This document shows, piece by piece, positions 13,529 through 20,064 of a DNA stretch of 23,349 nt. Source of the DNA: Phycisphaerae bacterium (GTDB lineage: Bacteria > Chloroflexota > Anaerolineae > 4572-78 > J111); contig JANQQF010000114.1 of the NCBI GenBank assembly GCA_028285035.1, forward strand, positions 1 through 23,349. The letters run 5' to 3'. Made by a program: the position numbers and the translations under genes. Below the pieces are notes generated by a model. That model saw only the letters and a list, made by a program, of their open reading frames with translations. It ran no database searches and was not told where the DNA came from. Each line of letters begins with the position of its first letter. The first letter of the stretch is position 1.

Positions 13529-15319
13529 ATGATGTGCTTCTATCCCGTTCACCGTCTAGCTATATTCAGCCTAGCTATAATCCTATGGCTAAGCTATTCA
13601 CCCTTACCCAGCGAAGCACAAAATCCTCCTGTTGATAGTGAACAAGTTCCGTTTGACCCACGATTTGGTATTGTCAATAGTTATGTCAATACAACAGAAG
13701 CAAATGCCGCAGGGGCGGGTTGGACAAGAGTTTTTTTTCGATGGGATATTGTTCAATCCGGTGGACCAACAGATTGGAAGCCATCTAATGTACCTGATAA
13801 TTTTATCAACGCTGAGGTAGAAGCAGGACGCGAGATTGTTGCCGTATTGATTGGCACCCCGCCTTGGGCTACCGAGAGCCAGGTCTCAACCGCAGTCCCT
13901 CCCCTAGAGGTTTGGGGCGAATTTGTCTTCAAGATTGCTACCCAATATAAAGGCCGTATAAAACATTGGGTCATCTGGAATCAACCTGATATCAATGACT
14001 CAGCATCCCCCAACTACACTTGGGCCGGGTCCGTAGAAGATTATTCAATTATACTCCGTGAAGCCTACCTAAAAATAAAGGCTGTAGATCCGGCGATGCA
14101 GGTCCACATTGCGGGCTTAACTTACACCTGGGATGAAAATCGCGGACAACCTCAATTTCTTGAGCGTTTGCTGGATGTTCTGTTGGCTGACCCTCAGGCT
14201 GCGAATGAAAATTTCTATTTTGATGCCGTCAGTTATCACCTCTATTATGACCCCCGTAAGATTTTACAGGTCACACAAGATGTTCGCCGCATCCTCGATA
14301 GCCGGGGCTTTAACAACAAAGCAATTTGGATCAATGAAACAAACGCCCCACCTTCCGAAGACTATCTTGAACCTTTAACAGCCCCCGCCCTTTACAATAT
14401 CACCTTAGAGGAACAAAGCGCATTTGTCATCCAAGCAATGTCCTTAGCCTTAGCTGGAGGCGCTGAGCGCGTTGCCTTTAATCAATTAAGAAATGAAACA
14501 TTTCATCCTGAGTCTGCCGAGCCTTATGGATTGTTACGGGGTGACAATTCACGTCGCCCAGCGTTTAATGCATTTCAAACCGTCACCACCCATTTTGCTG
14601 GTGTTCAAACGGCCAGTTGGCAACAAAGTGGATCAATCTATGTAGTAATGCTAGATCGGGCTGGCCAAACAACGACAGTTTTATGGAACCTAGCCACTGC
14701 CCCAACCACGTTTTCCATTAATGCAATTGCGGGGCAAGCTCTTTTGGTAGATGAGCAGGGGGGAGCACAACAAATCTTTCCAAACGAAGGCACGTACACT
14801 CTTACCCTGCCAGGAGCGGCTTGCACCAACGGTAGTTACTGCTTTATTGGGGGTGCGCCACGTCTACTCGTGGAGAATGGAGTCCCCAGTCAACGAAGTA
14901 TTCAAATAACCCCACAAGCAGGCACATCGCCCACGTCAACTGCTCTGCCACCAACACCTACCCAAACTCCCCCCGCCACAGCAACCGCCGCTGCATTACC
15001 AACCCTTACGCCAACATCCGAGCTAATCCCGCCAACCGCCACTGTGCTACCTACTATAACGGATACGCCAGTCGAAGTTGCAGCCAATCCTGAACCGACG
15101 ATAGCCGCAGACAGTCCACCACCAGCGGCATTGCCAGATCCAGGTATAGGATCAACAAATGAGGTCAATCCAACCACGTTGCAAGCGGAAGTACCAACAG
15201 TTTCCTTCCAAACTGTTATGACACCACGTCGTATTATCACCTTATTTTTTATTGGATTAGGGGTATTTACTGCAAGTTATGTGATACAAGTTGTGATTTG
15301 GTATCGTATTCGCAAATAA
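13529..15319 (+). CDS. secreted, membrane-anchored glycosidase-fold protein with altered catalytic site
   Basis: This 596-residue protein has a signal peptide (about 1-30, SEA-Q cleavage) and a TIM-barrel domain resembling clan GH-A glycosidases (about 43-360). A beta-rich module follows (about 361-460). A Thr-Pro-rich linker (about 462-560) leads to a C-terminal membrane helix (about 569-591) with a basic tail. Family signatures are 'WTRVFFRWDIVQ', 'TPPWAT', 'IKHWVIWNQPDI', 'VDPAMQVHIAGL', 'FDAVSYHLYY' and 'AIWINETNAPP'. The candidate nucleophile E270 is present, but the Glu of the usual W-N-E-P motif is Gln (Q152). It may bind rather than cleave polysaccharide, or may use other chemistry. 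No strong Shine-Dalgarno precedes the ATGATG start. The gene is convergent with the VWA gene, with 9 bases between stops. Confidence 0.82.
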   Translation: MMCFYPVHRLAIFSLAIILWLSYSPLPSEAQNPPVDSEQVPFDPRFGIVNSYVNTTEANAAGAGWTRVFFRWDIVQSGGPTDWKPSNVPDNFINAEVEAGREIVAVLIGTPPWATESQVSTAVPPLEVWGEFVFKIATQYKGRIKHWVIWNQPDINDSASPNYTWAGSVEDYSIILREAYLKIKAVDPAMQVHIAGLTYTWDENRGQPQFLERLLDVLLADPQAANENFYFDAVSYHLYYDPRKILQVTQDVRRILDSRGFNNKAIWINETNAPPSEDYLEPLTAPALYNITLEEQSAFVIQAMSLALAGGAERVAFNQLRNETFHPESAEPYGLLRGDNSRRPAFNAFQTVTTHFAGVQTASWQQSGSIYVVMLDRAGQTTTVLWNLATAPTTFSINAIAGQALLVDEQGGAQQIFPNEGTYTLTLPGAACTNGSYCFIGGAPRLLVENGVPSQRSIQITPQAGTSPTSTALPPTPTQTPPATATAAALPTLTPTSELIPPTATVLPTITDTPVEVAANPEPTIAADSPPPAALPDPGIGSTNEVNPTTLQAEVPTVSFQTVMTPRRIITLFFIGLGVFTASYVIQVVIWYRIRK

Positions 15320-15328
15320 CCTTATGAC

Positions 15329-16543
15329 TTATACAGCAGCTTTGTGAACTTGCTGTTGACGCACTGGTTTATGCTCGCCTAATCGTTGCAACAAATCGCC
15401 AAGTTGCTCTAAACTGTCCAAATTGTGAACGGGCAGAAAATCATCGATGTAGGGCAGGGCAGCCTGAATACCTCGAGTCAATGGCTCATAGTTATCGGAG
15501 CCTAAGAGCGGATTGAGCCAAATTAAACGTTGACAGCTCAACTGCAAACGTTCCATCTCTCGGTCTAAAAGCGCGATATCGCCTCGATCCCACCCATCAC
15601 TAATAATCAGAACAATTGCCCCTTGACCAAGAACCCGACGGCTCCATTCGTAGTTAAAAGTCTTAAGTGACTCACCAATACGAGTCCCACCACCCCAATC
15701 ATTGATTTCACGGGTGGCCTGATCAAGGGCGAGGTCGATATCTTTATGACGTAATTGATGCGTAATACGGGTCAAACGTGTGCCAAATGCAAAGGCTTCA
15801 ACCTTATGCAATCCTTTACTGATGACAAAAATAAATTTGAGGAGAATGCGGGCGTAACGCTCCATTGAACCGCTAATATCACTGATAACAACGAGGGGGC
15901 GGCGTTTAAATTTGGGGTCACGCCAGGTCAATTCCAGCGGCTCGCCACCAAATCGCAAATTTTGACGCATCGTCCGTCGTAAATCCAAGTAGCGGCCATT
16001 TATAACTCTTCTCTTTCGGCGGGTTCGGCGTTGCTCCAACTGCCAAGACATCCGCTGCATCATACGCTGCACTTCGATCATCTCACGATTAGTTAATTCA
16101 CTAAAATCTTTCTGCCGTAAGACCTCGTGAGCACTATAGGTGTACATAATTTCGACGTCAGGCTCTTCTTCATCCTCACCTGAGTCGCGATCTGACTCGG
16201 TTTCCTGCCGGGCGACGACTTCCTCCTCCGCCTCTTCAATTTCAGGTGGTCCGTGCAGGAAGTCTTCCAAGTTCATTTCCATCAGTTCATCCTGCCCTCG
16301 ATCTTGCCAAAATAAATCGAAGGCTTCATTAAACAGAGGAATCTGTTCATGCTTGTTAACTAAAATTGCTCGGGCCGTATTTTTAACATCGGGTCGGCTC
16401 CCCAACTCAATGTGTTTGAGCGCGGCGATCAAATCAAAATTCTGGGTTGGTGTGACTTCAATGCCCAGCATCCGCAACATTCGACCAAAATGCACAATAT
16501 TTCGTAACAAATGGCCGTGTCCCGACCCCAGTGTCTCGGTCAC
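15329..16543 (-). CDS. CoxE-like VWA-domain protein
   Basis: This 404-residue protein has an N-terminal region ('GHLLRNIVHFGRMLRMLGIEVTPTQ') typical of CoxE-like proteins that partner MoxR ATPases. An acidic stretch follows (about 100-130), then a basic segment. The C-terminal von Willebrand A domain has an intact metal-ion site: D222-x-S224-x-S226 (DISGSM), T287 (GGGTR) and D316 (ISDGWD). Such proteins bind a client through a Mg-dependent site while the AAA+ partner remodels it. The start is taken as GTG at 16543, one base after the moxR stop. An ATG at 16612 would run through moxR in another frame without similarity. No carbon monoxide dehydrogenase genes are nearby, so the client is unknown. 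Confidence 0.88.
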   Translation of the reverse strand: MTETLGSGHGHLLRNIVHFGRMLRMLGIEVTPTQNFDLIAALKHIELGSRPDVKNTARAILVNKHEQIPLFNEAFDLFWQDRGQDELMEMNLEDFLHGPPEIEEAEEEVVARQETESDRDSGEDEEEPDVEIMYTYSAHEVLRQKDFSELTNREMIEVQRMMQRMSWQLEQRRTRRKRRVINGRYLDLRRTMRQNLRFGGEPLELTWRDPKFKRRPLVVISDISGSMERYARILLKFIFVISKGLHKVEAFAFGTRLTRITHQLRHKDIDLALDQATREINDWGGGTRIGESLKTFNYEWSRRVLGQGAIVLIISDGWDRGDIALLDREMERLQLSCQRLIWLNPLLGSDNYEPLTRGIQAALPYIDDFLPVHNLDSLEQLGDLLQRLGEHKPVRQQQVHKAAV

Positions 16544-16544
16544 C

Positions 16545-17456
16545 TTACTCTTGCTCTCGCATCTTTTGTAGCATTTCTTTTGCTCGGCCGCCTTGTACAA
16601 GCTCAATATCATCCTGATATTTGAGCAGTACCCCTAACGTGTCGTTAATCACCTCGTCGCTCAGGTCTTCTCGATCCAACGCCACCAAAGCACCAACCCA
16701 ATCCAAAGTTTCCGCTACACCAGGTAATTTGTACAAGTCGGCTTCCCGCAACATTTGGACAAAGGCTACAACTTCCTCGGCCAACTGTTGGGGGGCATCT
16801 GGTACTTTCGCTAGAACAATACCATACTCTTTTTCAAATGAAGGATAGTCAATCCAGTGGTATAAGCAACGTCTTTTCAACGCATCGTGTACTTCGCGGG
16901 TACGATTGGATGTAATAATAACAATAGGGGGGTGAGCCGCTTTAATTGTGCCAAGCTCGGGAACTGTCACTTGAAAATCGGACAGAATTTCCAAAAGGAA
17001 GGCCTCAAATTCTTCATCCGTCCGATCTAACTCATCAATGAGGAGAACAGGTGGATCAACCCCCTCACTCTCTTCAATGGCCTGTAATAACGGACGCTTA
17101 AGCAAAAATTCCTCACTAAAAATTTGCTTAGCTGCGCTTTGTCCATCAACATCCCCGGTCGCCTCCATGAGTCGAATTTCAAGCATTTGCCGGGTGTAGT
17201 TCCACTCATAAACGGCGGTGCTGACATCCAAGCCTTCGTAGCATTGCAAGCGAATTAAAGGCCGATTTAGCATTGCAGATAAGACTTTGGCAATTTCTGT
17301 TTTACCAACGCCAGCCTCTCCCTCTAAGAAAAGGGGTTTGCCCAGCTTAAGCGACAAATAAATGGCGGTCGTCAAGCTTCGATCTGCGATGTAGGATTGC
17401 GTCTCCAGCGCCGCAAGGAGCGCATCAATCGATGATAGCTCTTCAATAGTTGTCAA
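16545..17456 (-). CDS. MoxR-family AAA+ ATPase (CoxD-like)
   Basis: This 303-residue ATPase has Walker A GEAGVGKT (46-53), the CoxD-type 'CYEGLDVSTAVYEWNYTRQMLEIR' (72-95), Walker B VLLIDELD (137-144), sensor-1 Asn 184 ('ITSNRTREV') and 'ALKRRCLYHWIDYP' with arginine-finger-like residues. MoxR enzymes act as chaperones that insert cofactors into or mature enzyme complexes, usually with a VWA partner, here the gene one base downstream. The start codon is TTG at 17456, supported by a perfect GGAGG 6 bases upstream. A good promoter lies about 30 bases further up. Confidence 0.93.
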   Translation of the reverse strand: MTTIEELSSIDALLAALETQSYIADRSLTTAIYLSLKLGKPLFLEGEAGVGKTEIAKVLSAMLNRPLIRLQCYEGLDVSTAVYEWNYTRQMLEIRLMEATGDVDGQSAAKQIFSEEFLLKRPLLQAIEESEGVDPPVLLIDELDRTDEEFEAFLLEILSDFQVTVPELGTIKAAHPPIVIITSNRTREVHDALKRRCLYHWIDYPSFEKEYGIVLAKVPDAPQQLAEEVVAFVQMLREADLYKLPGVAETLDWVGALVALDREDLSDEVINDTLGVLLKYQDDIELVQGGRAKEMLQKMREQE

Positions 17457-17486
17457 AGGAGGCCTCCAGAATAGGTATCGGCGAAG

Positions 17487-17515
17487 ATTGTACCGTTTAT
17501 CACAACTTTGGTCAA
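17487..17515 (-). promoter_or_regulatory. promoter of the moxR-VWA operon
   Basis: On the minus strand TTGACC (17515-17510) and TACAAT (17492-17487) are separated by exactly 17 bases, 5/6 matches at both boxes. Transcription would start near 17480, giving a leader of about 24 bases before the TTG start. Confidence 0.65.
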
Positions 17516-17724
17516 ACCCTTCTTCTGCGTATACCTATCAACTCTCCTGTCCAAAAGGTCAGGGGTTCTCCTGCTCTTTCGCTAAGCCATAACTCTGGCA
17601 CTCAGCCGGATGAAAATTCAGGACAACTCCCATAAAATAACAGCATAAATCAGGGATAACCATCCCAAATACTAACTAACACATAGGTCTAAAATCTATC
17701 GATTTAGATAAATAGGAGGTCATC

Positions 17725-18444
17725 ATGACGACACAAACCGCTCTGATCACAGGCGCATCACGGGGCTTAGGATTAGCCCTCAGCCGTGCCCTTGCCCAAC
17801 AAGGTTGGCATCTAATCATTGATGCCCGAAGCAAAGAAACGCTAAAAAATATTCAACGAGAACTCTCAAAAGATACACAAGTCACCGCTATCGTTGGGGA
17901 TGTAACCGAGGCAGCTCATCGCAAAGCATTGGCCTTGGCCGCAGAAGCAGCAGGTGGGGTCGACGTGATCATAAACAACGCTGGTGTACTTGGCCCAAGT
18001 CCGCAACCGAGTTTACGAGAGTATCCGCTAGACGTGCTTGAGCAGGTTTATCGGGCCAATACACTCGCTCCATTGGGAATAGTTCAGGCTCTACAACATC
18101 AGTTCAAAGCCGGGGGTCTAATCATCAATATCACCAGCGATGCCGGCGTTGAGGCCTATGAAGGTTGGGGCGGCTACGGTTCCAGCAAGGCCGCTCTCGA
18201 ACAACTTTCAGCGGTTTTGGCAGCAGAAAATCCAGAGTGGCGAGTCTACTGGGTTGATCCGGGTGATATGCGCACTGACATGCATCAAGCGGCGTTTCCG
18301 GGTGAAGATATCAGTGATCGTCCTTTACCTGAAGCAAGTGTTCCCGGTTTTCTCAGGTTACTAACGGGCGATCTGCCAAGTGGCCGTTATCAAGCCCAGA
18401 CTCTGGCCACAAATGAGGAAGTTTTAAGTCTAGAAACAGTATGA
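17725..18444 (+). CDS. short-chain dehydrogenase/reductase
   Basis: This 239-residue classical SDR has the dinucleotide motif TGASRGLG (9-16), NNAG (84-87), the catalytic Ser at 138 and Tyr151-x-x-x-Lys155. 'WVDPGDMRTDM' (177-187) is the usual P-G-x-(x)-x-T motif after the active site. It should reduce or oxidise a carbonyl/alcohol with NAD(P)(H); Arg at 12 and the motif 'DARS' at 33-36 make NADPH plausible. The substrate is unknown. A perfect AGGAGG lies 5 bases before the ATG. It precedes the QueA-like gene by 89 bases and may be cotranscribed with it. Confidence 0.93.
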   Translation: MTTQTALITGASRGLGLALSRALAQQGWHLIIDARSKETLKNIQRELSKDTQVTAIVGDVTEAAHRKALALAAEAAGGVDVIINNAGVLGPSPQPSLREYPLDVLEQVYRANTLAPLGIVQALQHQFKAGGLIINITSDAGVEAYEGWGGYGSSKAALEQLSAVLAAENPEWRVYWVDPGDMRTDMHQAAFPGEDISDRPLPEASVPGFLRLLTGDLPSGRYQAQTLATNEEVLSLETV

Positions 18445-18464
18445 AAAATTTAACTCGATTAGCG

Positions 18465-18508
18465 TGTGGGTCATGAAATAGAAATTCATCTCCTGTTTCA
18501 GACCCACA
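18465..18508 (+). other. intercistronic hairpin between the SDR and QueA-like genes
   Basis: TGTGGGTC (18465-18472) pairs perfectly with GACCCACA (18501-18508). Inside, TGAAA (18474-18478) pairs with TTTCA (18496-18500), with one bulged base. No U-tract follows, so this is not a standard terminator. It may be an mRNA-processing or stabilising structure, or an attenuator for the QueA-like gene. Confidence 0.45.
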
Positions 18509-18533
18509 TTAGTTCAAATAGGAGATACAAATT

Positions 18534-19649
18534 ATGTTTGCAAAAACGGATAACAAACTATCACTTTTTGATTTACCAACCGTACCAATGATGTTAGACT
18601 CTATAGATTTTGAATTGCCCATTGAATTAGAAGCTAGTGAGCCACCTGAAGCCCGTGGTCTAAGCCGTGATGGGGTCCGATTGATGGTATCGTATCAATC
18701 GAATGATAAAGTGGTACACACTACATTCCAATCTCTACCTGACTTTCTTGAAGCGGGTGATGTACTCGTCATCAATACCAGTGGTACCCTGAACGCAGCC
18801 CTAGACGCAACGCGAGCAGACGGAACAGCCTTGGAGGTTCATCTATCAACACGTCTTCCAGCTGATTTATGGATTGTTGAAGTTCGCAAACCAGATGGTG
18901 TAGCCACTCAGCCATTTCGGCAGGCAATACCGGGCGAGACACTAACGCTGCCAAACGGTGCATCGGTAACCCTGCACACCCCTTATTTAGGCGAGCAGCG
19001 TAACCAAGATATAGCAGACGTACGTCTGTGGGTGGCTACCCTGAGGGTGAATGGCTCGATAGACACCTACCTAGAAGCATACGGGTTCCCCATTCGTTAT
19101 GGATATGTTAACAAACAGTGGCCGATTTCATACTATCAAACTGTCTACGCGAATGAACCAGGCAGTGCTGAAATGCCCTCGGCGGGGCGAGCTTTTACAG
19201 CCGAATTAATCACTCGTTTAGTGGCAAAGGGCGTACATATCGCTCCCTTAATTCTACATACCGGTGTAGCCAGTTTGGAAGATCACGAACCACCTTATGA
19301 GGAGTATTATCGAGTTTCCACCGAAACAGCTCGCTTGGTTAACCAAGCCAAAGCGGCAGGTAAACGGATCATTGCCGTGGGAACCACGGTGGTGCGAGCC
19401 TTGGAGACCGTTACAAATGAGGCCGGAGTTGTACATCCGGGTGAAGGTTGGACTCGTTTAATCATCACTCCCGATCGGCCAATGCGAGCGGTGGACGCTT
19501 TGCTAACGGGCTTGCACGAGCCACAAGCAACACATCTAGCGATGTTGGAGGCGCTAACTGGCAAAGCCCACTTGCAAGTCACTTATGCTGAAGCCTTAGA
19601 AAAACGGTATCTATGGCATGAGTTTGGTGACTTACACTTAATTTTATAG
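18534..19649 (+). CDS. divergent QueA-like S-adenosylmethionine:tRNA ribosyltransferase-isomerase family protein
   Basis: This 371-residue protein clearly belongs to the QueA family: 'YYQTVYANEPGSAEMPSAGRAFTAELI' (200-226), 'APLILHTGVASLEDH' (237-251), 'AVGTTVVRALET' (281-292) and 'VDALLTGLHEPQATHLAMLEALTG' (320-343). True QueA adds the ribosyl part of AdoMet to 7-aminomethyl-7-deazaguanine in tRNA to form epoxyqueuosine. Several near-invariant QueA motifs are altered. The 'NDTRVIPARL' strand is 'NTSGTLNAAL' (81-90), 'PTAGLHFT' is 'PSAGRAFT', and the 'HVGxGTFxPV' loop is 'HTGVASLEDH'. It may be a paralogue with a different substrate. AGGAGA lies 8 bases before the ATG. No other queuosine genes are in the window. 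Confidence 0.82.
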   Translation: MFAKTDNKLSLFDLPTVPMMLDSIDFELPIELEASEPPEARGLSRDGVRLMVSYQSNDKVVHTTFQSLPDFLEAGDVLVINTSGTLNAALDATRADGTALEVHLSTRLPADLWIVEVRKPDGVATQPFRQAIPGETLTLPNGASVTLHTPYLGEQRNQDIADVRLWVATLRVNGSIDTYLEAYGFPIRYGYVNKQWPISYYQTVYANEPGSAEMPSAGRAFTAELITRLVAKGVHIAPLILHTGVASLEDHEPPYEEYYRVSTETARLVNQAKAAGKRIIAVGTTVVRALETVTNEAGVVHPGEGWTRLIITPDRPMRAVDALLTGLHEPQATHLAMLEALTGKAHLQVTYAEALEKRYLWHEFGDLHLIL

Positions 19650-19701
19650 GTTCATAGAGTTTCTAGGGTTTTTAGAACCTTTTTAATCGCAGAATGTATT
19701 C

Positions 19702-19734
19702 AAAAAGCACGTCTCTCATCTGACGTGCTTTTTT
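19702..19734. terminator. strong intrinsic terminator after the QueA-like gene
   Basis: An A-run then GCACGTC (to 19713) pairs with GACGTGC (from 19722) across an 8-base loop. It is followed by a T-tract of seven (19729-19735 region, ending before GGCG). The A-run upstream makes it work on both strands. Confidence 0.88.
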
Positions 19735-19803
19735 GGCGTTATGAGTCAATTTTAAGGTCCTCTAAACAATTTCTAAACACCTTTTTGATAAACTCATTGT
19801 GAT
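19735..19803. other. AT-rich gap with an 11-base-period direct repeat
   Basis: No gene is visible in this stretch. TCTAAACA occurs twice (19761-19768 and 19772-19779) with an 11-base period, the geometry of OmpR/PhoB-family binding sites. A weak -10-like GATAAA lies about 8 bases later. If it is a promoter, transcription would enter the structured element at 19808-19912. ATGAGT (19741-19746) and ACTCAT (19792-19797) form a further short dyad. Confidence 0.3.
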
Positions 19804-19916
19804 ATTTTTAGGAGTTATGCACTTAGGCATTTGGACCAACGCAGAGCATTGGTCCAAAAGACGTGATGCAGAACGTCACACCAGCCATCTGGCAGAACCA
19901 CATAACTCCTAATTTT
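19804..19916. repeat. 105-base multi-hairpin element with perfect terminal inverted repeats
   Basis: TTAGGAGTTATG (19808-19819) and CATAACTCCTAA (19901-19912) are perfect 12-base inverted ends. The pentamer ATTTT flanks it on both sides (19804-19808 and 19912-19916), like a target-site duplication. Between the ends lie three hairpins: a 10-bp perfect stem (19830-19839 with 19849-19858), GACGT/ACGTC (19860-19864 with 19873-19877) and CCAG/CTGG (19881-19884 with 19889-19892). GCAGA occurs once in each segment (19841, 19868 and 19892). The element encodes no protein. It could be a MITE-like non-autonomous mobile element or a structured RNA; both readings are inference. Confidence 0.55.
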
Positions 19917-20064
19917 AATAAATTGTCCTAAATATATGACACATTTGTCCCATTTTTGTGACAGACAAACTGACGAAAAAATGATAAGCTAATTCTATCT
20001 TCTAAAATCATTCTCAATCCTCAATTTACGTTAAAATCACCCAAATTCTCAAAATGGAATAATT
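19917..20064. other. upstream region of the beta-helix gene
   Basis: This is an AT-rich stretch without a gene. TTGTCC is repeated 22 bases apart (19923-19928 and 19945-19950), and several TGACA/TGACG half-sites lie between 19937 and 19975. This suggests regulator binding, but no convincing promoter could be fixed. The downstream ATG at 20065 has only a poor Shine-Dalgarno (GGAAT about 6 bases away). Confidence 0.25.

Noticed and set aside
16544..16612. ATG at 16612 as start of the VWA protein
   Set aside because: The added residues lie inside moxR in another frame and look random; the GTG one base after the moxR stop fits the operon and the domain start.
17458..17467. GGAGGCCTCC palindrome at the moxR Shine-Dalgarno
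   Set aside because: It has no loop, so it cannot form a hairpin in RNA; it is explained by a GGAGG Shine-Dalgarno followed by chance CCTCC.
17694..17712. ATCTA-TCGATT-TAGAT dyad upstream of the SDR gene
   Set aside because: The arms are five bases in AT-rich DNA and no convincing promoter could be assigned around it.
18445..18533. preQ1 riboswitch in front of the QueA-like gene
   Set aside because: The short preQ1 aptamer pattern with its A-rich tail near the Shine-Dalgarno was not seen; the spacer holds one long hairpin instead.
19808..19912. tRNA or integron attC site
   Set aside because: The outer stem is 12 bp, with no T-loop or anticodon arm pattern. The ends read GTTATG...CATAAC, opposite in orientation to the attC simple sites (AAC left, GTT right), on both strands.
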